64,000 nucleotides of DNA, from the NCBI GenBank assembly GCA_022241475.1, contig JAKOMT010000011.1:1-64000 (forward strand), in the 5' to 3' direction. The notes beneath the pieces are model-generated. The model saw only the letters and a list, made by a program, of their open reading frames with translations, was not told the DNA's origin and did not search any database. How positions within the stretch are numbered: position 1 is the first letter of the stretch; each line of letters starts with the position of its first letter. The translations under genes were made by a program, and so were the position numbers. This DNA comes from Microvirga sp. (GTDB lineage Bacteria > Pseudomonadota > Alphaproteobacteria > Rhizobiales > Beijerinckiaceae). Below, one piece after another: positions 1 through 8,407 of this stretch.

Positions 1-34
1 GCCGACGATCGGGGCGAGCCGACGATCGGGGCGA
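1..34. repeat. two perfect tandem copies of a 17-bp unit
   Basis: The 17-bp unit GCCGACGATCGGGGCGA occurs at 1-17 and again at 18-34 without mismatch. The window starts inside or at the edge of the array, so more copies may lie to the left. Confidence 0.7.
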
Positions 35-44
35 TGGCTTCCAT
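1..44 (-). CDS. possible 5' end of an unidentified gene (partial)
   Basis: An ATG on the minus strand (complement of 42-44) is preceded by a purine-rich stretch, AAGGAAGGGAAACA, that would serve as a ribosome binding site. The 14 visible codons read MEAIAPIVGSPRSS and run off the window edge. No family can be named from so few residues. The coding part overlaps a 17-bp tandem duplication, which shifts frame between copies, so a non-coding reading is equally possible. Confidence 0.3.
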   Translation of the reverse strand, partial: MEAIAPIVGSPRSS

Positions 45-357
45 TGTTTCCCTTCCTTGCGCAAGCGGGCTTTGACGGCGGCCCAAGCGACTGTTCGGGT
101 TCAATGGAACGGCGAGCGTGGGTCCGAGCTGAGGGTCGGGCTTAATGGCCCAGGGGGAGGTCGGCCTCACGCTCGCCACCGCCTCCGAAACCATACCGCA
201 GGCGGCAGGAGAATAGTTACAAGGGGAGGGCAGGGTGGGGTGTTTCGCGCGATCAGCGCGAAGCATGGATGGGCTTTTTCCGGGACATGATGGCGCTATC
301 CGCCCCACCCCTGCGGGGAGGGAGTCAGCTCGGCGAATGAGCGACCAGCGCGCTCGC
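45..357. other. intergenic region, no gene recognised
   Basis: Short open frames here have no recognisable motif. Two small hairpins are visible: TTCGCGC-N5-GCGCGAA at 244-262, and a C/G-rich one around 303-318. The first lies past the 3' end of kdsD but has no T-tract on that strand, so a terminator call is not supported. The left part would be the promoter region of the possible minus-strand gene at the window edge. Confidence 0.5.
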
Positions 358-1362
358 TTACGCGACGCCGGCGCGGAGAAGATCCAGCACATGCACGACG
401 CCGACGGGCCGGTCGGCCTCGGCGACGACGAGGGCCGTGATCTTGCGGGTCTCGATCGTCTCCAGAGCCTCGCCGAGCAGCGTCTCCGGCGCAATCGTCA
501 GCGGGTTGCGGGTCATCACCTCGTCGACCGGGCGAGCGAGGAGGTCGTCGCCCATGTGGCGGCGGATGTCGCCGTCGGTGACGATCCCGGCTAGCCTCCC
601 GTCGCCGTCGACGACGACGCAACAGCCCAGACCCCGCGCGCTCTGCACGGCGAGCGCGTCGCTCATCGGCGTTCCGAGGCTCACCAGCGGCAGGCGCTCG
701 CCGGTATGCATGACGTCGCGCGCGGTCTTGAGCATCGCGCCGAGCTTGCCGCCGGGATGGAAGGTGCGGAAGTCGCTCGCGGTGAATCCGCGCCGCTCCA
801 GCAGCGCCACGGCCAGCGCGTCGCCCAGCGCGAGCTGCATTGTCGTCGAGGTGGTGGGCGCGAGGCCGTTGGGGCAGGCCTCAGCGGCGCGCGGCAGGAC
901 GAGGGGAATGTCGGCGGCGCGCGCCAGGGTCGAATCGGCGCGCGAAGTGACGGCGACGAGCGTCACGCCGTGGCGCTTGGCGTAGGCGGTGATGTCGGAC
1001 AGTTCGCTGGTCTCGCCAGACCACGAGAGCGCCACGATCACGTCCTCGGCGCGGATCATGCCGAGATCGCCGTGGCTCGCCTCGCCCGGATGCACGGAAT
1101 AGGCGGCCGTGCCCGTGGACGCGAGGGTGGCCGCGATCTTGCGCCCGACATGGCCCGACTTGCCCATGCCCGTGACGATGACCCGGCCGGTCATCGCGGC
1201 GATCGCGGCGACCGCGCGGGCGAAGGGCGCGCCGAGCCCGTCCTCCATCGCGGCCACGAGATGGGCGAGGCCGTCGCGTTCCGTTTCCAGCGTGCGACGG
1301 GCGGAGGCGATGGCGGCGCTCTCGGGGGAAGCGGGGGAGGCGGTGGCGCGTTCTGCGGACAT
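358..1362 (-). CDS. kdsD: arabinose-5-phosphate isomerase, KdsD/KpsF/GutQ family
   Basis: A 334-residue protein with the family layout. An N-terminal SIS sugar-phosphate isomerase domain (about 45-180) carries the signature GMGKSGHVGRKIAATLAS and, further on, the segment EASHGDLGMI. Two CBS domains follow (about 215-270 and 280-334), with GIVTDGDIRRHM and VDEVMTRNPLTI. The family interconverts ribulose-5-phosphate and arabinose-5-phosphate in the cytoplasm, the first step of Kdo synthesis for lipopolysaccharide. Length matches the usual 320-340 residues. It stands alone, divergent from an outer-membrane barrel gene, with only a weak GGAAAG upstream of the ATG. No other Kdo gene is adjacent, so a capsule-specific paralogue cannot be excluded. 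Confidence 0.9.
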   Translation of the reverse strand: MSAERATASPASPESAAIASARRTLETERDGLAHLVAAMEDGLGAPFARAVAAIAAMTGRVIVTGMGKSGHVGRKIAATLASTGTAAYSVHPGEASHGDLGMIRAEDVIVALSWSGETSELSDITAYAKRHGVTLVAVTSRADSTLARAADIPLVLPRAAEACPNGLAPTTSTTMQLALGDALAVALLERRGFTASDFRTFHPGGKLGAMLKTARDVMHTGERLPLVSLGTPMSDALAVQSARGLGCCVVVDGDGRLAGIVTDGDIRRHMGDDLLARPVDEVMTRNPLTIAPETLLGEALETIETRKITALVVAEADRPVGVVHVLDLLRAGVA

Positions 1363-1481
1363 CTGGCTTTCCGTGTGCTCGATGCGCCCGCTTCTAACAA
1401 GCTTTTCGCGCGGAAGGAAACGCGTCCCGCGCAGCGACCGTCAACGGCTCGTTAACCACGTCCGTTTACGCTTCGCTCACC

Positions 1482-2921
1482 ATGGTCAATCCGGGCTTGT
1501 CCGGCATCCGGCTGGCGACAGTGACATCACGATCAACGCCATATCTCGCGATCGGTCTCGCCTGCGCCGCGTCTCTCGCGGCGGGAGCGGCCCGTGCGCA
1601 AGCGCCCGTCGAGCCGCCCGACGTCCGGCCGCAAGCCGCCTTCGTCCGCGAGGCCGCGCCGGACGAGCCTCCGGTGGAGGAGACACGCGCGCAGGTTCGT
1701 GAACGCGTCCGTGAAGAGGTCTACGCGCCCGTCGTCGAGACGCCCGCCGGCGCCCCGGAGACGCCCCCGCGCCGCGCCCGCGACGACGCCGATCCCTTCG
1801 CCCCGCCGGGAATTCGCGTCGGGGCGTTCAGGCTATTCGCCAGCATCGCCCAGAGCCTGGGCTTCGACACCAATCCGCAGCGCTCCCCGATCGCCGGCAA
1901 GTCCGAAGCCTTCTCGCGCACGGAGGCGGAGGCCCGGATCGAGAGCGACTGGACGCGCCATTCGTTCACGGGGGCGCTGCGCGGCGGCTACGACGCCTAT
2001 GGCCGCTCCTCGAACGCTTCGCGTCCGACGCTCTCGGGCGAATCCGCGTTGCGCCTCGACATTGCGAACGACGCGCGCCTGACGCTCTCGACGACGCTCG
2101 GCCTCGACACCGAGCGCCCCGGCGCGCGCGATCTGCCGGGCGCCACGGTCAATCGCCCGGCCATCCTCGACTACTCCGCGTCCGCGGCGCTCGAACGCGA
2201 CGTCGGTCCCGGCCGGCTCGGCCTGCGCGGCACGATCGGGCGGACGCAATACGGCGAGGCGCGGCTCGCCGACGGAACGCGCGTCTCGCGGCGCGATCGG
2301 GACCTGACCCGCTTCGAGATCGCCGCGCGCGCCGGCTACGAGATCAATCCGGGGCTCATACCCTTCGTCGAGATCGCCGCCGACCGCCGTCTCTACGACC
2401 GGCGCGTGAACGCGGCCGGGTTGCGCCGCTCCTCCGACGGGCTCACCGGCCGCGTCGGCGCGTCGTTCGAGCTTACCCGGCTCATCACCGGCGAAGCCTC
2501 GATCGGTTGGCAGACGCGAAACATAGACGATCCCACCTTGCGCCGGCTCGACGGGCTCGTCGCCGACGCCTCTCTCGACTGGGCCCTCAGCCCGCTCACG
2601 CGGCTGCGCCTGACGGCGTCGAGCCGGCTCGACGAGACGACGCAGGCCGGCGCGAGCGGCGACCGCACGCAGACGATCGGCCTGTCCTTCGCCCACGACC
2701 TGCGCCGCAATCTGACGGCGCGCGGCGAGATCGCCTTCACCCATACCCGTTTCGGCGGCGGGGGCGAGGAGCGGGCTGCGAGCGGCGGCGTGGGGCTCGA
2801 ATATGCGCTCGGGCGCTTCGCCGTCGTCGGAGCGGACTGGCGCCGCGAGCGGCTGCGCGACGATCTCGGCGGCGGCTACGACGCGGATCTCTACCTCGTG
2901 GGCCTGCGCGTCCGTCACTGA
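1482..2921 (+). CDS. outer-membrane beta-barrel protein, function unknown
   Basis: A 479-residue exported protein. Residues about 19-40 form a signal peptide (hydrophobic AIGLACAASLAAGAARAQA, cleavage probably after ARA/AQA). A charged, Pro/Glu/Arg-rich stretch to about residue 110 comes next. The rest alternates polar and hydrophobic residues in repeated strands rich in Arg, Asp, Gly and Thr, and ends in aromatic/hydrophobic strands with a C-terminal VGLRVRH, as in bacterial outer-membrane barrels. It resembles the broad family of proteobacterial OMPs that often sit in polysaccharide export loci, but no specific family can be named. The ATG was taken because it is the only start giving a complete signal peptide. 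It is divergent from kdsD. Confidence 0.7.
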   Translation: MVNPGLSGIRLATVTSRSTPYLAIGLACAASLAAGAARAQAPVEPPDVRPQAAFVREAAPDEPPVEETRAQVRERVREEVYAPVVETPAGAPETPPRRARDDADPFAPPGIRVGAFRLFASIAQSLGFDTNPQRSPIAGKSEAFSRTEAEARIESDWTRHSFTGALRGGYDAYGRSSNASRPTLSGESALRLDIANDARLTLSTTLGLDTERPGARDLPGATVNRPAILDYSASAALERDVGPGRLGLRGTIGRTQYGEARLADGTRVSRRDRDLTRFEIAARAGYEINPGLIPFVEIAADRRLYDRRVNAAGLRRSSDGLTGRVGASFELTRLITGEASIGWQTRNIDDPTLRRLDGLVADASLDWALSPLTRLRLTASSRLDETTQAGASGDRTQTIGLSFAHDLRRNLTARGEIAFTHTRFGGGGEERAASGGVGLEYALGRFAVVGADWRRERLRDDLGGGYDADLYLVGLRVRH

Positions 2922-3003
2922 GGCGCCCCCGTTTCGGCTGTTGCGCGCGCGCCCGATTCCGGGCCAATCTGCGCGCAATGGAAACGAGGGAGAATAACCC
3001 GCG

Positions 3004-3840
3004 ATGAAGACCGTCCTGCTGCCGACCGCGTCGCACGATCTGATGCAGGCCACGATGGAGACGGCGTTGCGCTTCGCGCGGCGGTTCGACTCCTACGTCG
3101 AGGGCTTCGCGCTGCGGCCGCCCCTCGCCGAGATCGTCTCCGTCGACATGGTGATGGGATTGACCTGGGCCGCCGACGAACGGGGCGACGCGGAGAGCGA
3201 GGCGGAAACGCGCAGACTCTTCGAGGACTTCATGGACGGCGCCGGCGTGCCTCACGACGCCGGGGCGCAGGGCGGACTCTGCCGCCGATGGAGCGCCGAC
3301 GCGCCGGCCGGCGACGATTTCGTCGGCAGTCATTCGCGCGTCTTCGACATCACCGTGCTGGGCAAGCCCGCCATGCGCGCGGCCGGGCCGCGCATGACGA
3401 CGCTGGAGGCCGTGCTGTTCGAGGGCGGACGCCCGGCGCTGATCGCCCCTCCGGAGCCGCCGCAGACGATCGGCGACACCGTGCTCATCGCCTGGAACGG
3501 CTCGACCGAGACGGCTCATGTCGTCGCCATGGCGATGCCGATCCTGCACATGGCCAAGCGCATCGTGGTCCTTACCGCCGAGGGCGCCATGGTTCCGGGA
3601 CCGACAGGCGAACAGCTCGCGCGCTCGCTGCGCCGGCACGGGCTCGTTGTCGAGACCGTGTCGCTCGAAGGCGGCAAGGGCCATCCCGGCCAGCTCATCC
3701 TCGACCACGCCGCGAGCATCGGCTGCGACCTGCTGATCAAGGGCGCCTACACCCAGAGCCGCATCCGCCAGATGATCTTCGGCGGCGCCACGAGCCACAT
3801 CCTGGCCAACGCCACGATCCCGGTCTTCATGGCGCATTGA
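3004..3840 (+). CDS. universal stress protein (UspA family)
   Basis: A 278-residue protein, about twice a single Usp domain. The N-terminal half starts MKTVLLPTASHD. The C-terminal half restarts with VLIAWNGSTETAHVV and ends in GAYTQSRIRQMIFGGATSH followed by IPVFMAH. That matches the Usp nucleotide-binding pattern G-x2-G-x9-G-(S/T) loosely: the second-half loop has a Gly-Gly pair and Thr-Ser. Tandem UspA proteins are cytoplasmic and respond to stress or redox state; the ligand here is unknown. The ATG follows GGGAGAATAACCCGCG, a good ribosome binding site. It converges on the acyl-CoA dehydrogenase gene with about 30 bp between stops. Confidence 0.85.
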   Translation: MKTVLLPTASHDLMQATMETALRFARRFDSYVEGFALRPPLAEIVSVDMVMGLTWAADERGDAESEAETRRLFEDFMDGAGVPHDAGAQGGLCRRWSADAPAGDDFVGSHSRVFDITVLGKPAMRAAGPRMTTLEAVLFEGGRPALIAPPEPPQTIGDTVLIAWNGSTETAHVVAMAMPILHMAKRIVVLTAEGAMVPGPTGEQLARSLRRHGLVVETVSLEGGKGHPGQLILDHAASIGCDLLIKGAYTQSRIRQMIFGGATSHILANATIPVFMAH

Positions 3841-3871
3841 TTTATTGGCGCATTGATAGCGCCGCGCGGGT

Positions 3872-5020
3872 CTAGAGCCCCATGAAGCGCGCCGCGATGT
3901 TGCGCTGGATGTCGGACGTCCCGGAATAGAGCAGGCTTCCGACCGAGTCGCGGAAGTCGCGCTCGACCTCGCGATCCGTCATGAAGCCGTAGCCGCCGTG
4001 GATGACCACGGCGTTCTGGCAGGAGGCGACCCAGGACTCGCTCAAATAGAGCTTGGCGAGCGCCGCCTCCATCGCCGCCGAGCCCTTCTCCTGCTTGAGC
4101 CAGGCGACCTTGTAGAGCAGGAGCCGCGAGGTTTCGAGCCGCAGGCGCATGTCGACGAGGCGGTTGGCGACGGACTGGAACTTGGAGATCGGCTTGCGGA
4201 ACTGCGTGCGCTGCGTGGCGTGGGCGACGCATTCCTCGAGCTGGCGGGCCATCGAGCCGACGAGGTTCGCGAGGATCGAGCCGCGCTCCCATTCCATCGA
4301 GTCGCTGAAGATTCGCCCGCCCTGCCCCTCGCGCCCGAGGCGGGCGGAGACCGGCACGCGGCAATCGCTCAGGGTCAGCTCCGCCATCGGCGAGGTGCGC
4401 ATGCCCATCTTCGCCTTGTTTTCGCTGACGATCAGCCCCGGCGCGTCGCGATCGACGATGAACCCGGTGAGCCCGAGCGAACCGGCGCTGGCGTCGACGG
4501 TGGCGAAGATGACGAACACGTCGGCGACGGGGCCGTTCGTGCAGAAGACCTTGGCGCCGTTGAGCACGTACTCGTCGCCGTCGCGCACGGCCGTGGTCCC
4601 TAGCGCCATCACGTCCGAGCCCGCCTCCCGCTCTGTGATCCCGTGCGCGCCGATGAGATCGCCGGAAATGAGCCCCGGCAGATAGCGCCGCTTCTGCTCC
4701 TGCGAGCCGAAGCGCCAGATCGGCATCTGCACCGTCCACATCTGGCCGTTGATGCTGAACAGGAGCCCGTTGTCGCGGCAGCCCTCGCCCAGCGCCTCCA
4801 TGGCCAGCACCGTGGTCACGACGTCATGCTCGCCGCCGCCGTATTCCTTCGGAAAGGGCAGGCCCTGCACGCCGAAGCGGGCGCAGGCGCGCCAGAGGTC
4901 GCGCGAGAGCGTGCAGGAGAGGTCGCGCTCCTTCAGGCTGGCATCGTTCAGCTCCTCGCGGGCGAAGCGGAGCACCTCGTCGCGGAAGGCCTGCTGCTCG
5001 GGGGTGAATTCGAAACGCAT
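3872..5020 (-). CDS. acyl-CoA dehydrogenase with isovaleryl-CoA-dehydrogenase-type catalytic Glu position
   Basis: A 382-residue flavoprotein of the acyl-CoA dehydrogenase fold: N-terminal helical domain, a middle beta domain with ITEREAGSD and LNGAKVFCTNG, and a C-terminal helical bundle ending YSGTSDIQRNIAARFMGL. In most family members the position before GTS is the catalytic Glu; here it is Ser. A Glu is available in SMEWERGSILAN, the position used by isovaleryl-CoA and long-chain enzymes. Branched- or long-chain acyl-CoA is therefore the better guess, but the substrate is not settled. It lies 16 bp downstream of a kinase-fold protein gene on the same strand and is probably cotranscribed with it. 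Confidence 0.85.
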   Translation of the reverse strand: MRFEFTPEQQAFRDEVLRFAREELNDASLKERDLSCTLSRDLWRACARFGVQGLPFPKEYGGGEHDVVTTVLAMEALGEGCRDNGLLFSINGQMWTVQMPIWRFGSQEQKRRYLPGLISGDLIGAHGITEREAGSDVMALGTTAVRDGDEYVLNGAKVFCTNGPVADVFVIFATVDASAGSLGLTGFIVDRDAPGLIVSENKAKMGMRTSPMAELTLSDCRVPVSARLGREGQGGRIFSDSMEWERGSILANLVGSMARQLEECVAHATQRTQFRKPISKFQSVANRLVDMRLRLETSRLLLYKVAWLKQEKGSAAMEAALAKLYLSESWVASCQNAVVIHGGYGFMTDREVERDFRDSVGSLLYSGTSDIQRNIAARFMGL

Positions 5021-5036
5021 GGCGGGCTTCTCCCTG

Positions 5037-6377
5037 TCAGACGCGGCCCATGAGCCAGACGAAATATTCGTAGCGCGGGCCCAGGAAGCGCTGCGCCTTC
5101 GCGAACATGTCGGCCTGATTCAGCGGGCTCGGATAAAGCCGCCCGACGGCCGAGCGGGCGAAGAGCGGCTGGAGGCTCGTCAGGGCGAGGATGTAGAAGA
5201 GATCGTGGTCCATCTTGTAGGACTTGCGCTCGTCGCCGCCCCATTCGGCGCGGATCGCGTGCGTATGCTTCTTCAGGAGGAAGAGGTGGGGAATGAAATA
5301 GCCCCAGAGCCGGCGCGCGACCGGCCGCAATTCCTCCTCCGGTATCTCCGCGAAATAACCGGAGAGGATCGCGACGATCGGGTCGTTCGCGAGGAGGTTG
5401 TCGAGCGTGTATTTGTCGAGCGCGGTCGGATAGCCGATCTTGGCCACCATGCGGTAGATCGCGCTCGCGATGTCGCGCCACGCCTGCAGGGGGCGCAGAC
5501 GCTCGGGGAGCGTGCGCATGTCCTGCACGGAATCGAGGTCGATCAGGAAGAGGCGCCGGCTCTCGACCGAATAGACGAAATTCCCCCAGTCGCCGGAATA
5601 GCGGTAGAGCTCGGCCAGCGAAAAATCGTGCAGGAGCGCCCCCGCCTCTCGCGCCAGCGCGCAGACGACCCGCAGCCGCACGCGTTCGTCATCCGGATCG
5701 CCCTCGACGCCGAGCGCCTCGCGCATGGCGTCGTAATGCGCGTCGAAGGCCGGGTCCGCGCCGCGCGTCAGGGCCGCCCCGAACAGCACCTCGGAAATCC
5801 GGTAGGGCGCGGCGCCCGGCGAGAGCGTGATCACCGCGCCCATGGGCTGGCCCTGGAAGCGCAGGCTCTCGTCATATTCCACGACGGCGAACGGCGCGAC
5901 GGAGGGGACGCCGTGTTCGATCAGGCGCTCGGCGGCCCAATATTCGCGATGCGCCCGCTCGTGCACGATGCCGCCGACCGGGCTCGCCGAAGAATAGGCG
6001 AACTTGTATTCGTCGTCCGGGCCGATCCCGAAATGCGGGTAGGTGACGAGGTATTCCAGCACGTCCGTCAGCGGCGGCACGGGCGCGTCGCCGTCGAGAT
6101 CGTGCAGCTTGTTCGAGAAGGCGCTGTCGTCGGGGCGCCTCGGGTTCCACAAGCCGACGCCCTTGAGCTTCGCCGCGTGGAAGGTGACCGATGGATCGGA
6201 GGCCAGCGACGCCGTCTCCGCGAGCAGCTCCCAGGCGCCCCGTCCGCGCCGCGCGAAGCTCGGCGTCAGCCCGTTCCAGCTCGCGACGTCGAACAGGCGG
6301 CGGCTCTCGTGGGCCGAGATCGTCAGGCCGGCATAGGCGTTCGTGACGGTGTAGTTCAGCGGCGTTCGCGCGTTCAT
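5037..6377 (-). CDS. kinase-fold, possibly SelO-like protein of unknown function
   Basis: A 446-residue protein I cannot place in a named family with certainty. Features suggest a protein-kinase-like fold. AKLKGVGLWNPR (about 69-80) resembles the ATP-lysine segment of SelO protein AMPylases (LKGAG followed by PYSR). REYWAAERLIEHGVPS (about 144-159) resembles the SelO helix with the paired Glu and the following GIPT. A catalytic-loop-like stretch has His250-Asp251, GDWGN at 262-266 and LIDLDS at 278-283. No signal peptide or membrane segment is seen. Start: ATG MNARTPLNY, following a GGAGAGAGGC-like ribosome binding site. The gene is between the yggS-type gene (29 bp away) and the acyl-CoA dehydrogenase (16 bp), same strand. 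A small-molecule kinase is the main alternative. Confidence 0.6.
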   Translation of the reverse strand: MNARTPLNYTVTNAYAGLTISAHESRRLFDVASWNGLTPSFARRGRGAWELLAETASLASDPSVTFHAAKLKGVGLWNPRRPDDSAFSNKLHDLDGDAPVPPLTDVLEYLVTYPHFGIGPDDEYKFAYSSASPVGGIVHERAHREYWAAERLIEHGVPSVAPFAVVEYDESLRFQGQPMGAVITLSPGAAPYRISEVLFGAALTRGADPAFDAHYDAMREALGVEGDPDDERVRLRVVCALAREAGALLHDFSLAELYRYSGDWGNFVYSVESRRLFLIDLDSVQDMRTLPERLRPLQAWRDIASAIYRMVAKIGYPTALDKYTLDNLLANDPIVAILSGYFAEIPEEELRPVARRLWGYFIPHLFLLKKHTHAIRAEWGGDERKSYKMDHDLFYILALTSLQPLFARSAVGRLYPSPLNQADMFAKAQRFLGPRYEYFVWLMGRV

Positions 6378-6406
6378 CGTTGCCTCTCTCCTGTCTGCGG
6401 ATGGTC

Positions 6407-7075
6407 TCAGCCTCGCGCCCCGAAGATCGCCGAGCCGACGCGCACGCTCGTCGCGCCTTGCGCGATCGCGGCGGCGAAATCGCCCGACATGCCCATGGAG
6501 ACGCGCGTCAGCCCGGCCTCGCGCGCGAGCGCGGCGAGCCTGGCGAAATGCGGGGACGGGTCCTCGTCGGCGGGCGGGATGCACATCAGGCCTTCGATCG
6601 ACAGCCCGTGGACATCGCGGCAGCGCGCGACGAAGCCGAGGGCCTCGTCCGGGTCGATCCCGGCCTTCTGCGGCTCGCGACCGATATTGACCTGCACGTA
6701 GAGCCGCGGGGCGCGGACCTGCCGGGCGGTCTCCTTCGCGATCTCGGCGGCGATCTTCTCGCGGTCGACGCTCTCGATGACGTCGAACAGCTCCACCGCC
6801 TCGCGCGCCTTGTTCGATTGCAGCGGCCCCAGCAGACGAAGCTCCAGGTCGGGGAAATCCGCCCGCAGCGCCGGCCATTTGCCGGCCGCCTCCTGCACCT
6901 TGTTCTCGCCGAAGACGCGCGCGCCCGCCTCGATCACGGGGCGGATCGTCTCCGGGCCGAAGGTCTTGCTCACGGCGACGAGCGTCACGGAAGCGGGGTC
7001 GCGGCCGCTCTCGCTTGCGGCGAGCGCGATCCTCCCGCGGATCGCGCTCAATCGTTCGACGGCGGTCTGGGTCAT
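6407..7075 (-). CDS. YggS/PROSC family pyridoxal-5'-phosphate homeostasis protein
   Basis: A 222-residue protein of the alanine-racemase-N TIM-barrel family. The PLP lysine segment LVAVSKTFGPE is followed by ARVFGENKVQEAAGKW, both hallmark motifs. Near the end come GLMCIPPADED and RVSMGMSGDFAAAI, the phosphate-binding region. Members bind PLP in the cytoplasm and buffer its level; no catalytic activity is established. The start chosen is MTQTAVERL because GGAGGACTGTC stands directly before it; an upstream in-frame ATG lacks such a site. It is 44 bp downstream of dctM and 29 bp upstream of the kinase-fold gene. Confidence 0.92.
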   Translation of the reverse strand: MTQTAVERLSAIRGRIALAASESGRDPASVTLVAVSKTFGPETIRPVIEAGARVFGENKVQEAAGKWPALRADFPDLELRLLGPLQSNKAREAVELFDVIESVDREKIAAEIAKETARQVRAPRLYVQVNIGREPQKAGIDPDEALGFVARCRDVHGLSIEGLMCIPPADEDPSPHFARLAALAREAGLTRVSMGMSGDFAAAIAQGATSVRVGSAIFGARG

Positions 7076-7119
7076 GACAGTCCTCCGGGTTGCGTCGGTT
7101 GCGGATTGCTCGCGCTCCC

Positions 7120-8407
7120 TCATCCCGCCGCTCCAAACCAGCGGGGGAGCGCCAGTGAAATCGCGGGGAAGAGAATCGCGAGCAGGATCACGAGGAGATG
7201 CGCGACGTAGAAGGGCGCGGCGGCCCGCACCGCGAGTTCATAGGGCGTGTCGGCGATGCGCGCGGCGGTCATCAGGGTCATGCCGACGGGCGGCGTGACG
7301 TTGCCGAGATTGAGCGCGAGCAGCATCACCATCGCGGCGTGGAGCGGGTCGAAGCCAAGCGCGACCAGCGCCGGCGCCAGCACCGGGGCGGCGATGATGA
7401 TCGCCGGCAGCACGTCGACGAACATGCCGAGCACGACGAGCAGCGCAGCGACCGCCAGCATCTGGATGATCGGATCCTGGCTCACCATCGCGATGGTCTC
7501 GGCCGCCTCCCGCGCCAGCCCCGAGCGCGTGACGTACCAGCCGAGCAGGTTCGAGGCGCCGATCAGCAGGAAGACGACGCCGCTGAAGCTCACCGTCGAG
7601 ACGAGCGCTTCGCGGATGTCGGCGAGCGAGAGCGTGCGGTAGGCGAAGAGGCCGAGCGCCAGCGCGTAGACGCAGGCGATGACGGAGGCCTCGGTGACGG
7701 TGGTGAGCCCAGAGAGGATCCCGCCGATGATGACGAGCGGGATCGCCATCGCCGCGAGCGCCGAGAAGCCGGTGCGCAGGATCGTCGCCAGCGCGACGCC
7801 CTCATGCGCCGCGTAGCCGCGCCGCCACGAGATCCAGAAGCTCACGACGAGCATCGCCGCCCCCATCATCAGGCCGGGGACGACGCCCGCCGCGAAGAGG
7901 GCGATGATCGAGACGTCGCGCAGGCTCGCGGCGTAGGCGATCATGATGATGCTCGGCGGGATGATCGGCCCGACGATCGCCGCGCAGGCGGTCACCGCCG
8001 CGCAATAAGGCGCGTCGTAGCCTTCGCGCCGCATGGCCGGGATCAGCCGTCTTGCCGATGGCGACGGTCTCGGTGACGGCCGCGCCCGTGAGGCCCGCGA
8101 ACATCACGCAGCTCGTGACGTTGATGTGCGAGAGCGCGCCCGGCGTGCGGCCGAACAGGCTCGAGGCGAAGGCGATCAGCCGATCCGTCAGCCCCGCCCG
8201 GTTCATGATCTCGGCGGTGACGATGAAATACGGGATCGCGACGAGCACGTAGGCGGAGACGCCGGCGTGGAAGCGTGGCGCCAGGATTTCGAGGAAGCCC
8301 GGGCCGCCGATCGAGACGGCGCCGATCAGCCCCGCCGCCGCGAGGACGAGCCCGATCGGAAGGCCGAGCAGCAGCAAGAGAGCGAAGGTCGTGGCGACGA
8401 GACTCAT
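7120..8407 (-). pseudogene. dctM: TRAP transporter large permease DctM, broken by one frameshift
   Basis: The reading starts MSLVATTFALLLLLGLPIG and runs through TETVAIGKT with typical DctM sequence. It then goes out of frame, and the rest continues in another frame as MRREGYDAPYCAAVTACAA and GPIIPPSIIMIAYA. Removing one G from ACGGCTGATCC on the coding strand (window position about 8047-8048) restores GKTLIPAMRREGYDAP and gives 428 residues, the normal family length. About 12 membrane helices would result. TRAP large permeases are the ion-coupled channel for carboxylates in the inner membrane. The start overlaps the dctQ stop as ATGA. Either this is a recent inactivating mutation or a one-base sequence error; the two halves otherwise look intact. 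Confidence 0.85.

Noticed and set aside
244..262. Hairpin near the left edge as terminator of kdsD
   Set aside because: No T-tract follows on the minus strand and the distance from the stop is about 100 bp.
5037..7136. A 699-codon frame suggesting a fusion of the kinase-fold protein with an N-terminal part
   Set aside because: The N-terminal part is an alternate frame of the yggS-type gene; the kinase-fold protein has its own ATG and ribosome binding site at 6377.
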